From contig CM045763.1 of NCBI GenBank assembly GCA_025200525.1, positions 86,332,131 through 86,396,130 of the forward strand: a stretch of DNA of 64,000 nucleotides. The letters are read 5' to 3'. Numbering within the stretch: the first letter of the stretch is position 1; the number at the start of each line of letters is the position of its first letter. The position numbers and the translations under genes are program-made. This stretch comes from Camellia lanceoleosa. Lineage: Eukaryota; Streptophyta; Magnoliopsida; Ericales; Theaceae. The notes under the pieces were generated by a model that had not been told where the DNA came from, searched no databases, and saw nothing but the letters and a program-made list of their open reading frames with translations. Shown piece by piece: positions 22,385 to 33,143 of the stretch.

Positions 22385-23689
22385 GGGAATGGCTTTGCTG
22401 TCTTCATCTTCCAAGTGGTATGCCCTTTTTCCTGCTAATCTAACCACTTTGTAAGGTCTTTCCTAATTGGGCCCTAACTTGCCATCTCCGGGTACTAGGG
22501 TGTTTCCCATTACTTTGCACAGCACCCAATCTCCGATCTTGAATTGCCTTGAATGTACTGTCTTATTATATTTTCTGGATAGCTCTTGCTGGTATGAGGC
22601 AATGTGAACCAGTACTCTTTCTCTTCTTTTTTCTGCAAGGTTGAGCTCCAATGCTATGGCTTCTCCCTTTAACTCTGGGTCAAAATTTTCACTTATGATG
22701 GTTGGGAGGCCAATTTCCAGTGGGATTACTGCTTCCATGTCGTGGGCTAAGGAGAATGATGTTTTTCCAGTTGATCGCCGAGGTGTGGTACGGTAAGCCC
22801 ATAAAACATGAGGAAGCTCCTTAGCCCACTTTCCTTTTGCTTTCTCTAACCTTTTCTTCAATCCATCCAAGACGACTTTGTTTGATGCTTCCGCCTGGCT
22901 GTTTTCTTGGGGGTATGCCGGAGCAGAGTTGTAGAATTCTATCTTGTATTCTTCACAAAAGCCTCTAAAAATTTTGCAATCGAACTGAGTGCCGTTGTCA
23001 AATATTAGAGCCTTGGGTATGCTGAACCGAGTGATGATATTCTACCAGACAAACTTCTTCACATCTTTCTCTTTTATTGATGCGAGTGCTTCTGCCTCCA
23101 CCCACTTTGTGAAGTAGTCTGTTGCTGCAAGAAAGAACTTTCTGTTGCCGGGTGCCGTTGGAAGTGGTCCTACTATGTCCAAGCCCCACATTGGAAAGGG
23201 CCATGGGCTAGTTAATGGTAGAAGCTCTCTGGCTGGTTAATGTATTTGGTGTGTGAACTTCTGACATTTCTCGCACTTCTTGACATACTTCTCTGAATCT
23301 GCTTGCATGTATGGCCACCAATATCCCTGCGAAATTGCTCTGTAAGCCAATGATCTTCCCCCTTAGTGGCTTCCGCATACGCCTTCGTATATCTCGAACA
23401 AGAATGCCTCGACCTTGCTGGGATAGACGCATTTCAAGTAAGGTCCTGTGAAGGATTTTTTGTACAAGGCCATTGATGGAGAGAGCCAAAATCGCTGCGA
23501 CTTTGCTCTAATCTTGTTGGCTTCTTTATTTTCTTCGGGTAAGATGCCATCTTTTAAGAACATTATAATGGGATCCATCCAAGAAGGGCCTAATTCAGCA
23601 TAACATACCTCAGCTGCCTCGGGTTCTTCAATGCTTGGTCTTGATAAGTAGTCAATCAGTAACGGATGTGGGATGGATGTATCTGCCAT
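22385..23689 (-). pseudogene. Integrase of Tat copy A, broken
   Basis: On the - strand the zinc-binding part begins near 23400 (EIYEGVCGSH), followed by the CEKCQKF pair of cysteines near 23275. The core has WGLDIVGPLP near 23190, IFDNGTQFD near 22990 and QAEASNKVVLDG near 22880, so all three catalytic acids are present. The C-terminal stretch 22463-22870 includes VLWAYRTTPRRSTG and FKIGDWVLCKVMGN. Stops near 23363, 23240, 23043 and 22460 break the frame. N-terminal residues at 23690-23500 belong to the aRNH-integrase linker (ELGPSWMDPI). Confidence 0.83.
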
Positions 23690-24067
23690 TGAAGCAAAGC
23701 CTGCTAGTTCGTCTGCTCTACTGTTTTATTCCTTGCCGATCTGCTCTATCCGCACTACTTCAAATTTCATGATCTCTTTTCTGACTAACTCTTGGTATTT
23801 AGCCATCCTTTCATCCTTTGCCTCGTAGTCACCTGAAATTTGGTTTACCACCAGCTGTGAGTCACTGTAAACCATTAGCTCGGTGGCCTTCATGTAGAGT
23901 GTTGATTTTAGGCCTGCCAGAAGCGCCTCATACTCCGCTTCGTTGTTTGATTCTGGGAAGCCAAGGTTGACTGCTTGTTCTACTATTAGGCCATCTAGTG
24001 AGATAAGGACTATGTCAAGTCTTGCACCGTGCCTATTGGACGCTCCATCTACAAAAAGCTTCCACAT
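23690..24067 (-). pseudogene. Archaeal-like RNase H (aRNH) of Tat copy A
   Basis: The - strand segment starts [15 protein letters not shown] and continues with [13 protein letters not shown] and [20 protein letters not shown]. The catalytic acids D, E and D are all present, unlike the giant element where the first is Asn. A stop near 23730 follows the IEQIGKE motif. This second RNase H, placed between RT-RNase H and integrase, identifies the Tat lineage. Confidence 0.85.
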
Positions 24068-25750
24068 CTCTCCAACGAACAGCTTCTAGCAAGTGGAGGG
24101 ATCGGATGATGCCTTGGGGTCATGAGTGTGCTGGTGTTTTCTTCAAAGTCCACACTTATTGTTTGCCCCTCACTATCTGATTGTACCAAGTTTTTACTTG
24201 TTGATGAGTCTTTGCTTGATGTAGCATGGTTTACTTCTTCCTCCCTTTCTTTACTCTGGTCTGTTTTGGGATGTGGCTGGGCATCTTGTATTAGGGGTTG
24301 CGCATTTCCTGCGGCGCTTTCCATCCCTATTTCGGTTATACCAGTCAAGTCAACTGGGCAGATGTGATGACTTCCTGGTGTGAACTCTGCCACAAAGTCT
24401 GCCAAAGCTTGGGCTTTTATTGCGGTTTTGGGTTGAAACTTGATGTCAAACTGTCCCAACTCCACTGCCCACTTCAAGATTCGCCCAGAAAAGCTCACCC
24501 TCTCAAACAAAGTTTTAATGGAAAAGCTGTGAGGACGATTATGGTGTGGGCATGGAAGTAATGCGACAGTTTCCTAGAGGCCATCATCAAGGCTAAGGCC
24601 AGTTTTTCCAATGGTAAGTACCTGGTTTCTGTGCCCAGCAAGGTTTTGCTAACATAAAAGATGGGCAGGTGTTGGATTCCTTCTACTCTGACCAACACCG
24701 CGCTGACTGCGTGCTGTGAAACTGCCAGGTACAAAAAGAGCTCTTCACCAGGTATTGGGGTTACCAGCAATGGTGGGGAAGACATGTATTCTTTCAGGCT
24801 TTCTAGGGCGTGATCGCATTCTTCATCCCACTCAAACTTGGCCTTTAACGCTTGAAAAAATGGTTGACATTTGTTTGACGACCGACTTATGAACCAGTTG
24901 AGCGTAGCTGCCATACCAGTGAGATGCTGCACTTCTTTTACTGAGTTGGGCCTCTCTAGATCCTGAATTGCTTTGATCTGAGAGGGGTCTGTCTTTATAC
25001 CTCGGTTGGTCACCAGGAAGCCTAGGAATTTGCCAGATCCTATGCCGAACACACACTTGGATGCATTAAGGCGCAACTTGTTCTTTTTCAAGATCTGGAA
25101 CATTTCATCTAGGTCCCTGAGATGGTCCTTCTCATCCTTGCTCTTGACCACCATATCGTCTATGTAAGCCTCCATTGTTCTGCCTAACAATGGTTCAAAC
25201 ATCTTGGTGACCATCCGTTTGAATGTTGCGCCTGCATTCTTTAGGCCAAAGGGCATGACCTTGTAACAATACAATCCTCTAGGAGTTGTAAAAGATGTGA
25301 CCTCCTGGTCTGGCTCATACATAGCGATCTGATGGTAACCTCTATACGCATCAAGAAAGCTAAGCCGGTTGTGTCCTGTCGTTAGATCTACTAGTTGGTC
25401 TATTCGTGGGAGGGGAAAGCTATCTTTTGGGTATGCCTTGTTGACTGTTTTGTAATCCACGTAGACACGCTATTTTCCATTCTTCTTTGGCACTACTACG
25501 GTATTGGGGATCCGCCTGGGGTAGTGCACTTCTCTGATAGCTCCTGCCTTCAGCAAGTTTCCCACTTCTTCCGCCACTATCTCGGTGTGGTGGAGTCGAT
25601 CATGAAAGTCCATTTGATAATTGGTCTGGCAGTTGGGTGGACATTTAATTGGTGATAGATGAAGTTTGGGTCAATGCCAGGCATGTCATAAGGCGTCCAG
25701 GCGAACACTTCGATGTTAGAGGTTAAGAATTTCATGATCTCTATTCTCTC
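24068..25750 (-). pseudogene. Reverse transcriptase and gypsy RNase H of Tat copy A
   Basis: The long open part (24495-25460) reads [46 protein letters not shown] and the RNase H start [18 protein letters not shown]. Thus fingers, palm (YIDD) and connection are intact. The N-terminal lead (DMPGIDPNFIYHQL) lies around 25650-25690, separated by a stop and a frameshift near 25470-25580. The C-terminal part (24049-24510) carries KWAVELGQFDIKFQP and then a long Ser/Thr/Glu-rich linker to aRNH. RT function would need the N-terminal breaks to be absent. Confidence 0.86.
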
Positions 25751-25979
25751 AGTGCTGGACAATGACGAGCCGAGCAAAAAGAACTTTTCTGGGTCTTTTT
25801 CATCTATCCTTACCTGTACCAAGTCTTCTACCACCTTCTGTTCAGCTGCTTTGCTAACATTTGTGAACAGCTTATTGCTCTCAGGTTCTTCCACCATCTG
25901 TACATATCCCTTGGCAGCGCGGCTGCCATTTATTGTGACGAAGCATTGTTTGGACATAATTTGGTCTCCAAAGACCTCT

Positions 25980-26669
25980 TCAATTACTCCGGCTTTGTTG
26001 GGGAACCGCAATACTTGATGGTAGGTTGACGCTACCGATCGCATGGCATGCAGCCATGTCTTTCCCAAGATTACGTTGTAAGTGGAAAGGGACTTTCAAT
26101 ACCCAGAATTCCACTTGTTTGGTCATGCTTCCTGCTCTGACTGGGAGGATTATCTTGCCCACTGGCCACTCTGGCATTGAGTTGAATCCGATTAGGGGAG
26201 ATGTTGTGGGCGCCAAGTCTTTGTCCTCCAGTTTCAATTGTTTGAAGGTTTCGAAATACATTATCTCACACGAGCTTCCTTGGTCGATCAAAATCCGTTT
26301 GATGTCGCAATCCTTGACGCGGAGTGTAACGACCAGTGCATCATTGTGAGGGCAATATATCCTTGCCAAGTCTTTGTCTGAAAAAGATATGACATTCGTG
26401 GCTTCTGTTCTCCCATTTTTGATGGCAGGCTGTGCACTTAATACCTCCCTTAAGTGCTCGGCCTTCTTGATCATTCCCCTGAGATTACATACTCGCTCAG
26501 GTTCGAATACCCCATGTATTACGTTAATCACGCCTTGAGATGGGGTGTCAATCGGCATTTCGTTTGGGTTGTCGTGGTTCTGGGGGCTGGCTGGGTCCCT
26601 CCTTCTATGTACTGGTCCAGGTGCCCAGCTGCCACTAACTCTTCCAAGTGCTATCTCAACGACGTGCAA
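25980..26669 (-). pseudogene. Zinc knuckle and protease segment of Tat copy A
   Basis: The zinc knuckle CTFHNEKGHRTENC (C-x2-H-x3-GH-x4-C) lies just upstream, near 26660-26705, followed by a stop. The protease frame carries ILIDQGSSCEIMY, where most Tat proteases have D-G-G-S-S, and the later IGFNSMPEWPVGKI stretch. The end is frameshifted near 26060 into the linker to RT, where a TWLHAMRSVASTYHQ motif appears in another frame. Confidence 0.78.
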
Positions 26670-26699
26670 TTCTCTGTGCGGTGCCCCTTTTCATTATGG

Positions 26700-28243
26700 A
26701 AGGTACATCGGGATCCTTCGTCATAGTCTTTTTGTGCTTCTCCCAACTTAGCTGGCCATCGGACGAAAGGTTCATCGCGTATCTCACTAAGAATTCGGTA
26801 GATTGGTTTTTTGAACACCGTGGTAATGGCAGTGCGAACTCTTAGCCACCTTTTGTCTGGATCCTCTTTGTTGGCTCGTCTGCCTCACCCATTCCTGCTT
26901 GGTCGCTCTATCGTGTTGACTTTTGCCGAAGTCTTTTTATCTGGTATTACTGTTGTTCTAGATTTCGTCTTCGCACGGGCGCCATCCTCTTCCACACGAA
27001 TATGTTAGTGCACTCTCTCCATTAAGGTCTCCATCGTGAGGGAAGGCGCCATAGTGATTGAATCCCTCAATTTGTTGCCGACTGGTAGACCCCATTTGTA
27101 TTGTGCAATGGCGAGGTTTGTAGGGCAATCCCCAATCTGGTTGAAGGTTTCCCAATAACGGCTATTGTAGGATCTCAACATCTCCTTGTCGCCCATGTCA
27201 ATGGAGATTAGCTGATCGATCTCCACTGGCGTTTTGGTATTCGTTCTGAACCTAGTCACGAACGCCTCCGCCAATTGCGCCAGAAGCGTCTTGTCGCTAG
27301 CCTTTCAACTGTGTTAAACCTAGGTCACCAAGGCTTGATGGGAAAAGGGTGCACATTAAAGCCTCGTTCCGCTGGTATACTGCCATAACCTGGCAAAAGT
27401 GGCTTAAGTGCATATAAGGGTCTGTCTTGCCTTCATAAGTAGTGAATTTGGGCTGAAGAAAGCCCGAAGGTAGTGGTGCGTTCTCAATTGTCGGAACGAA
27501 CGACGAGGTCTGCAGCGTTGCTAATGCTTTGTCTGTTGGTTCGTAAGCAAGGTGCGGTATTAGCATTCCTACCTCGACGCTCCCATGCATCCAAGGAGCT
27601 AACCGCTAAAGGGCTGAAACTCTGCGCGGGTCACGCGCCCTGGTATCTTCCTTCCATCGTGCCCTTTCGCTCAGCACGCTTTTAAATCGATGATCTAGGC
27701 AACTCCGTCTTCTTAGATGACGCCGGTGCATGCGCGAGGGCCGATAGGTGCTTCCTTCAAGATATGACCTCTCGCTTCATTCTCTCGCACTTGGAGTAAT
27801 AAGTCTTGGGAGTTCTTGATCGAGTGTCGCTTCTCGTGCTCCTACTGCTTGCGATGGTGTGGTATGCCTCCCACGATCTTCCGAGTGGCGAGAGGGCGTA
27901 CTGCTTTTGCGCCCCTCTCCTATCGCCACCCCTTTTTCTTTGATCTGGCGCTTCATAGACTCCATGTCTGCCGCCATCTTCCTTATTAACTCGTCTTGTT
28001 CTTTTACGCGATCCTCCAGAACTTGAGGATCCATCCTCTGCCTCTGTCTTTCAGGACTTTGAGAACGACGGGGGCTGTTAGCTCACCTTCCCTTGGCATC
28101 CCGCTGGGGGTTCTGTTGTTGGGCTCTAAATTCGCCATGGGAGGGATAGAAGGCAAACCTTCGCGCCTCCTATCCCCCTCTGGGGTTTGTCCATCGATAG
28201 TGGACTGCGGTAAATCTTCATTGTGCACCATTACTTCCAATTA
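26700..28243 (-). pseudogene. gag: gag of Tat copy A, broken
   Basis: The N-terminus starts near 28240 (MEVMVHNEDLPQS) and shifts frame near 28050 into a coiled-coil piece (27777-28034, VKEQDELIRKMAADMES). The capsid core continues at 27297-27590 with LPSGFLQPKFTTYEGKTDPY and PYMHLSHFCQVM, and at 27005-27274 with AEAFVTRFRTNTK and IAQYKWGLP. A region of about 300 bp (26710-27000) leads to the zinc knuckle. Several stops and frameshifts are present. Tat copy B has the matching gag at 41680-42650. Confidence 0.8.
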
Positions 28244-28284
28244 GCAAGGAAAAACTTGATCAAGAGGTTTTGTTCTTTCTGGTT

Positions 28285-28304
28285 TTCCCACAGACGGCGC
28301 CAAT
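28285..28304 (-). other. Primer binding site of Tat copy A
   Basis: Directly after the LTR end GCTTGTACA the - strand reads ATTGGCGCCGTCTGTGGGAA. An ATTGGCGCC site at this place is typical of Tat-lineage elements and confirms that the 5' LTR is the one at 28305-29003. Confidence 0.8.
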
Positions 28305-29003
28305 TGTACAAGCAAGAAATAATCTTCTCGTATAATCCTGTTGTTCAAGTCTGCGCTCCTCCAAACGTTGTCGCTTTACTCCCTGAAAACACAAACGTGA
28401 GCTAGCCGGCGGGTGTGTGCCGGATACCTCTCCGATGCCTAAGTCAGCAAAATAGACAAATAGAAAAAAGCTCTGTGTATTCGAGAATCAAAGTTGTGTT
28501 ACCTGTACATAGGTTAGGTTGTGAGCTTTTATAGGTTCTGCGTGGCACAATCCTAGTAAGACTATTATTCCTCCATGTAGAGTCCTCTTAGGAATCACAC
28601 TCCTGAAAGATAATGCTTATCCTTCAACACCCCCCTCACTACTTAAACCAAGTAAGATGGTTTTACCTCGGTAGTATGACAAAACGACCGAGCTAACATG
28701 GCTATGTTAAAGCGGCAAAAATGACCGAGCTCCAACTAGCTTGGTTCTTCCATTCATAGCTTGTACCTCCATTTGGTGTACTCTAACTGGGTTAACAACT
28801 AAAGACCAAGCTAACTATGCAGAGCGGCGTCGTTACCTCGGCGCGCCTACGTGTGATGCTTAGCTCGGTCCGAACCTCAACTAGACCCCACTAAGCACTT
28901 AGACTGAGCTATATCAACTATTAGCTCGGCCCAATGTGTGGCCCAACTTACAAAGAAAGCAATTCCTTAGCTCGGCCTAATTTATTTATAAATTACCCTC
29001 TCA
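28305..29003 (-). repeat. 5' LTR of Tat copy A
   Basis: 699 bp, TG to CA, next to the primer binding site at 28285-28304 and outer TSD GGAGG at 29004-29008. About a dozen substitutions against the first 330 bp of the partner LTR were seen by eye. Most are C/T or A/G changes. Confidence 0.87.
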
Positions 29004-29289
29004 GGAGGCATGAGCTTGAAGATCATCCATGAATTCATGCATTTCATATCACTTAGTGGTGTTTCAATATGAAGGAGGCTCAATCCATAACATGCATGGT
29101 TTCAACTTGAAAATTTAAGCTTGAACTTAGACAATTGAAGCATGATTTCGAACAAATGGTTTCAAATTGGAAGTATTTTCATGTTATATAATGATTTTCC
29201 AAGTTTTTGTACCAAAAACACAAGTTTTGAGGCTTTGAATATCAACCTTGAAGCTCTAACACAATTCTGAAAATTCTAGAATTTGTGTT

Positions 29290-29555
29290 ATCCACTCGAG
29301 CAAGAAAAGCCTCGCTCGAGCGTGAAAATTGAGCTCCCAGAAGTTTTATAAAATTTTACAGGCCGCTCGAGCAACCAAAATGGCGCTTGAGCGAGGACCC
29401 TTTTTCTCAGTCTTCCGCTCGAGCGACCATCGATTGGGAATTTCATGTAACCAGCACTTTTGCAGACCGCTCGAGCGATAGATGTTACACTCGAGCGACC
29501 ACCTTTGTTTGTGAAACCATGCTCGAGCGAAGGAAGTTGCGCTTGAGCAGAGACT
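29290..29555. repeat. Cluster of CTCGAGCG words in the chromovirus-type LTR
   Basis: At least eight exact or one-off copies of the partly palindromic word GCTCGAGCG occur in 265 bp (near 29297, 29313, 29365, 29386, 29416, 29468, 29490, 29522 and 29544). They are spaced 15 to 50 bp apart in an otherwise unremarkable sequence. The single open frame across them has no domain. Confidence 0.7.
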
Positions 29556-30699
29556 CTGTTCTCAACAAAATTTTACCAACTCTTTTAAGTGCATATTTGC
29601 ATCCTCATGCCACTTCAAGTATTCTTGGGCACCATTTAGACTCACATAATCATAGAATGAGTTAGAAACACATGAGAATAATTGAATTAAATTGAAGTGA
29701 GTGTTTCAATTGTGCCTTTGTTATGTGTTTTGTCTAGGTGGGCGTCCAAGGCTTAGTGACACCACAAACCACTGTGAGTAGTAACTTTATAAAGATATGT
29801 TCACGTCATATCTATTTTGAATTCATTATTGTTATATGTAATCAAATGAATGGTTTGTCAAAATGATATTTTTCTATGGATGAATGAAGTTCACTTGTTT
29901 TGTGACACCTATTGAACATTGAACCTTGCCTAGAGGAGATTAATACCAAGGCCATTAACTTGATGGAAGCACATAGAGATCTGTAGTGTTGGACCCATCG
30001 TGGTCCATGGAATTGACCCATTATGGTCCATTGTTATTGAAATATTATTACTCTAATAGATACGCCACATGTATAAATGAAATGATTATTGATACTAAGA
30101 CTGGTATTGTATTTGTAATGATAACGAACTTCATTCATATAACCTCTTTATCCTGTTGTTACTCATTAGGCATCAACTCACTATTTATGTTTATATATAT
30201 GTAGGTGAGCATGATGAACATCAAAGATAGAAACCGCCTCGGAGTCACCCCGTGGTCAGCCTTTTGTGGAGCTCCCAAGATGGAGCCACTTGGACTCGTG
30301 ACGAGCCAAGCAAAGCCTAAACCCCTCTTTTGTTTTTGTTGAGAACTATTGGTCGAATCTTGGTATAGGGGTTTTGTTCTTCTTTTTTTTTTCCCCCTTT
30401 TTGTGTATGTCATATTATCAAGTTGAATTGTGGCTGAACCTTTGTTTGTTTTATTTTCTTTCTTCCTTTTGGAAACTTTTGTAATGTATATATATATACT
30501 TACCTTGGAATGGTTGTACAGTGCTACTATGAACTCTTTTCATCTATGCACAGCTCGATGGATTTCTTTTATATTTAATTTGCTTCTGCTAAGCCCTGTA
30601 CTTTATATTAATTGAATATTCGTATAGAGGTTGTAGGTAATCTATGATTATTGGCCGGTCATGACGCTAAACCTATGGGGGTGGGTTTGGGTTGTGACA
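29556..30699 (+). other. Right part of the chromovirus-type LTR, no gene
   Basis: AT-rich sequence with no coding potential that I can support. It contains a duplicated GTGGTCCATGGAATTGACCC / TATGGTCCATTG pair near 30000 and ends at the LTR terminus GGGTTGTGACA. Confidence 0.5.
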
Positions 30700-31552
30700 C
30701 TGGCTCCCGTGGAAGCGCTTGTAAAACTAGCTGTATCGCACCATCGCCGATCTGTCCAACACAGGGCATGCTCCGAGCAAATACATCCATGCTGCCTCCC
30801 ATCAACCCATGTCTATGTCAAAAGGGATCAGATCACCCCCTACTCTTAAGCCGTGATCATCGAAAAGTCATAAGGGGTCATCATCATCTCCTTGGTGGAA
30901 GAGTAGTGGAGGAAGTTGGTAATATCCCACTATCTCTCCACTAATGCTCCGAGTAGGGTCGGCTAGCCATATGGCATGTGAGCCCGGTATAGAATAAGTT
31001 GAAGCCTACCTTATCAACAGGGTCGCGGACCTAAAATGGGAGCTCCTGATACCAATCCCTGGCTGTCATTGCCCCTAACCCCTACAGGAGCAAGAATCCC
31101 TCTGTGGCAAATAAAGAATGAATCAGAAGAGAAACGATGATAAAAGAAGAACTAGGTGAAAGGCAATGCAAGACGGTCAGATGAAAGGCAATAAAGCATG
31201 AAGATAAAGGTTGTACCTCAGTATCACCGTGGGAAAGGTGGGAGTCTGGCTCTCTCAGCAAAATATCCTCTGGCACATCATCAATGAAGTCATCAAACCA
31301 CATCATGCCACCAGGCACCATCGTGTGTGTACGGGGGTGATAAGTGGCTGGATCAAAGGGCCTCACCCTCAACGGTAGTAACTCAAGCTCGGGCCTTAGG
31401 GTGAAGACCTTTGCCTTTACCTCAAAGTCAGTAGCAATGTCTGCCGCTGCCGTATCAACCTCATCGGCTATGGGCTCTTCAACCTCCGCCGGAGGTGGAA
31501 GTAAAGGCAAAACCTCAAGAGAGGTATCACCACGCGGAATGTCATCTGCCAT

Positions 31553-32384
31553 CTGGAAAGTGGGTGAAAAATGAAGAAAAATGGAGAAAAGAGAGAAAAC
31601 TTGAAAAAAGTCAACCTTAGGAGAGAGAGAAAATGGGAGAAAAAATCAAAATCCGGGAAAGTTCACAAAACCCAAAAAAAAACTCAAGGGAAACAAGCCC
31701 AAAGTGTTGAAAACTCGAAAAAAAATAATGAAAACAAAATCTGAACGGTTCAAAGTGGAGAGGACCAAAGACGTTTTACGAATAAAGTTTGCGTGGGGCG
31801 TTAGAAAACGCGTACAAAGCACAAATCTAGAGAGATGAAGCACCTAAAGAGAGAGGGAGAGTGATTTCGGTCATGTGTGTGTGAGGAAATGAGGTGTGGT
31901 TGTGTATTTCAAGAGACCCAAGCTGAAAGGACAAAATTGCCCCGAAAATTTCATTAGTGGCCTGATGTCCACCATTAATGGCCGACCGTACACTATTAGT
32001 GGCCGGCCCGCTACTTCTTTGGCCCAGTGTTGGTTTTGTTCTCCCCTTGTCCATGCAGTGTATGGGAGGTCTTGTTTTAGTCTTGGGAAGGATAATTGAG
32101 GTATGGAAAGTTGGCGCAGATTCTGAGGATCCCGGGATTATGTTCCAGCTGCACCATTCCTATTCTCGCTGTAACTCTGGCGCGGGAAGATGCCCTAATT
32201 TCAAGCCAAAGCAAGTTGTATCCTTTTTGAACATTTTCAGGAGTCTCTGAGTGGTAAGTCGGAGGTCTCAGTAAGGTGTCTTCGAGCACTACACTCTATT
32301 TATGTTTTTCAAGATTTGTATGGTTATGATCTTGCATGCCAGGCGTGGCATTTTCTCGTGGAACATGCATTGTCATTCATCATA
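31553..32384. other. Upstream region of the antisense PMD gene / 3' region of the giant element
   Basis: No gene is supported. On the - strand this is the presumed promoter and 5' leader of the PMD gene. On the + strand it belongs to the element's 3' region. GTGGCC/GGCCGACC words occur at 31955-32015. Confidence 0.4.
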
Positions 32385-32840
32385 TCGTACTATTTTGCAC
32401 ATTCGCTTTTATCGCACTGTTTTATGCATTCGCCTTGTATTACATTGTTTTGTGCATTCGCTTTGTACCCCACTATCTTGTGCATTCATCATATCGCGCT
32501 ATTTTGTGCATTCATCTTGTATCATGCTATCCTGTGCACTTTGTATTGCACTGTTTTGTGCATTCGCTTTGTTAGTACTGTTTTGTGCACCTTGCTTTGC
32601 ACTGTTTTGTGCATTCATTCACACTTGTTCACTTTATGCATTCATTCGCACTTGTTCACTTTGTGCATCTATCGCACTTGTTCACTTTGTGTATCTATCG
32701 TACTTGTTCATTTTATGCATCTATCGCACTTGTTTAGTTTGTGAATTTATTGCACTTGTTAACTTTGTGCATCTATCGTACTTGTTCACTTATGCGTCTA
32801 TCTTACACGTTCATGTTGTGTATCTATACACACTTTCACC
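32385..32840 (+). repeat. Tandem array of 25-26-bp GCAT units
   Basis: Units such as CACTGTTTTGTGCATTCGC (left half) and TTTGTGCATCTATCGCACTTG (right half) repeat about 15 times. Period drifts from about 25 to 26 bp. All three + frames stay open for long stretches, giving Cys/Ile/Leu-rich translations that simply reflect the repeat. Confidence 0.78.
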
Positions 32841-32963
32841 GCGATCTTTTGCATTGTCTTGCATGGTCATGGCGTTTTTCAAAAAATCGGCTTCACAAAG
32901 TATGTAAGTCCAGCTTCCAACTAAATTTACTATGCTTGTGCATATCATTTGCATTTTGCCCCT

Positions 32964-33020
32964 GAACTACGCTGGTTTGATTCCTTAGAAAGGGATATGT
33001 AGGCAGCTTTTGGGCTCAAC
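32964..33020 (+). repeat. Conserved Tat 3'-region block, copy 2
   Basis: The order GAACTACGCTGG, GATTCC, GGGATATGTAGGCAGC matches copy 1 at 8237-8310 and the known block near the 3' end of Tat/Ogre elements. It is about 110 bp ahead of the polypurine tract. Confidence 0.65.
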
Positions 33021-33127
33021 CAATTTAATTTATGTCTTGATTGTTTGCCCATGTCTTACGGCCTTGTCAAAATGGGTCGTCTTTAGGCTTTGACATTCAC
33101 TTGCATCATTTGATGATTTTGAGCTCT

Positions 33128-33143
33128 ATTAAAGAGGGGCAAC
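33128..33143 (+). other. Polypurine tract of the giant element
   Basis: ATTAAAGAGGGGCAAC lies immediately before the LTR start. A similar ATTAAGGGGCAAT stands before the 3' LTR of Tat copy B (48007-48019). Confidence 0.75.

Larger units (their letters stand above)
17773..29003 (-). mobile_element. Tat-lineage Ty3/gypsy element with antisense accessory gene (Tat copy A)
   Basis: The element lies on the - strand with 699-bp LTRs at 28305-29003 (5') and 17773-18471 (3'), both running TGAGAGGGTAAT to GCTTGTACA. GGAGG flanks both outer ends (17768-17772 and 29004-29008). Internal order on the - strand is primer binding site, gag, protease, RT, RNase H, aRNH and integrase, then a minisatellite and an accessory gene on the opposite (+) strand. 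LTRs agree at about 95-97% by eye, so the insertion is moderately young, but every pol segment carries stops. The expected polypurine tract beside the 3' LTR is missing; the space is occupied by a second GGAGG and 148 bp of the surrounding LTR (see 18472-18619). Confidence 0.85.
17054..30699 (+). mobile_element. Solo LTR, probably of a Tekay/Del-type chromovirus, split by a nested Tat element
   Basis: The outer unit starts TGTGATGACCCC at 17054 and ends GGGTTGTGACA at 30699. Flanking 5-bp sequences are TTGGC (17049-17053) and CTGGC (30700-30704), a TSD with one mismatch. Removing the unit and one TSD joins PMD codons FHGSQ to PETQEE. The nested Tat element (17773-29003) and its GGAGG duplication leave about 2.41 kb of LTR. 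Its length and ends fit LTRs of Tekay/Del elements, but no internal region is present to prove the lineage. The LTR holds a TATA-like CATATAAATA at 17396 and a cluster of CTCGAGCG words (29290-29555). Orientation is tentative. Confidence 0.65.
10634..31552 (-). pseudogene. Plant mobile domain (PMD, aminotransferase-like) gene carried antisense in giant Tat element; split by two insertions
   Basis: Six exons can be read on the - strand: 31217-31552; an exon starting at 31101 and running in three pieces (31101-30700, 17053-16883, 12494-12413); 12082-12266; 11446-11974; 11269-11369; and 10634-11059. Each junction has GT and AG. PMD motifs seen in order are MMTPYDFSMIT, IPFDIDMG, MYLLGACPVLDRSAMVRYS, FLMYLLGTTLFANRW, ATLYGYMNSSSHMKEDG, FAFYRRYFDTVVACE and QIIWQPWAMMPAGV. 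The C-terminal exon is Ser/Asp/Glu-rich and ends in a basic RKRTKR. At least five in-frame stops are present, so it is a pseudogene. PMD proteins include Arabidopsis MAIN and MAIL1, and PMD genes are known passengers of plant gypsy and MULE elements. The role inside the element is unknown. Confidence 0.8.

Noticed and set aside
24122..26845. Several open frames on the + strand opposite Tat copy A pol
   Set aside because: They mirror RT, aRNH and protease coding on the other strand and have no motifs of their own.
30651..30944. Open frames on the + strand around the right edge of the chromovirus-type LTR
   Set aside because: They cross the LTR/PMD border at 30699, and the PMD motif is on the - strand.
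32302..32965. Three overlapping long open frames rich in Cys, Ile and Leu
   Set aside because: They are translations of a 25-26-bp tandem repeat without stops. No domain or conserved composition.
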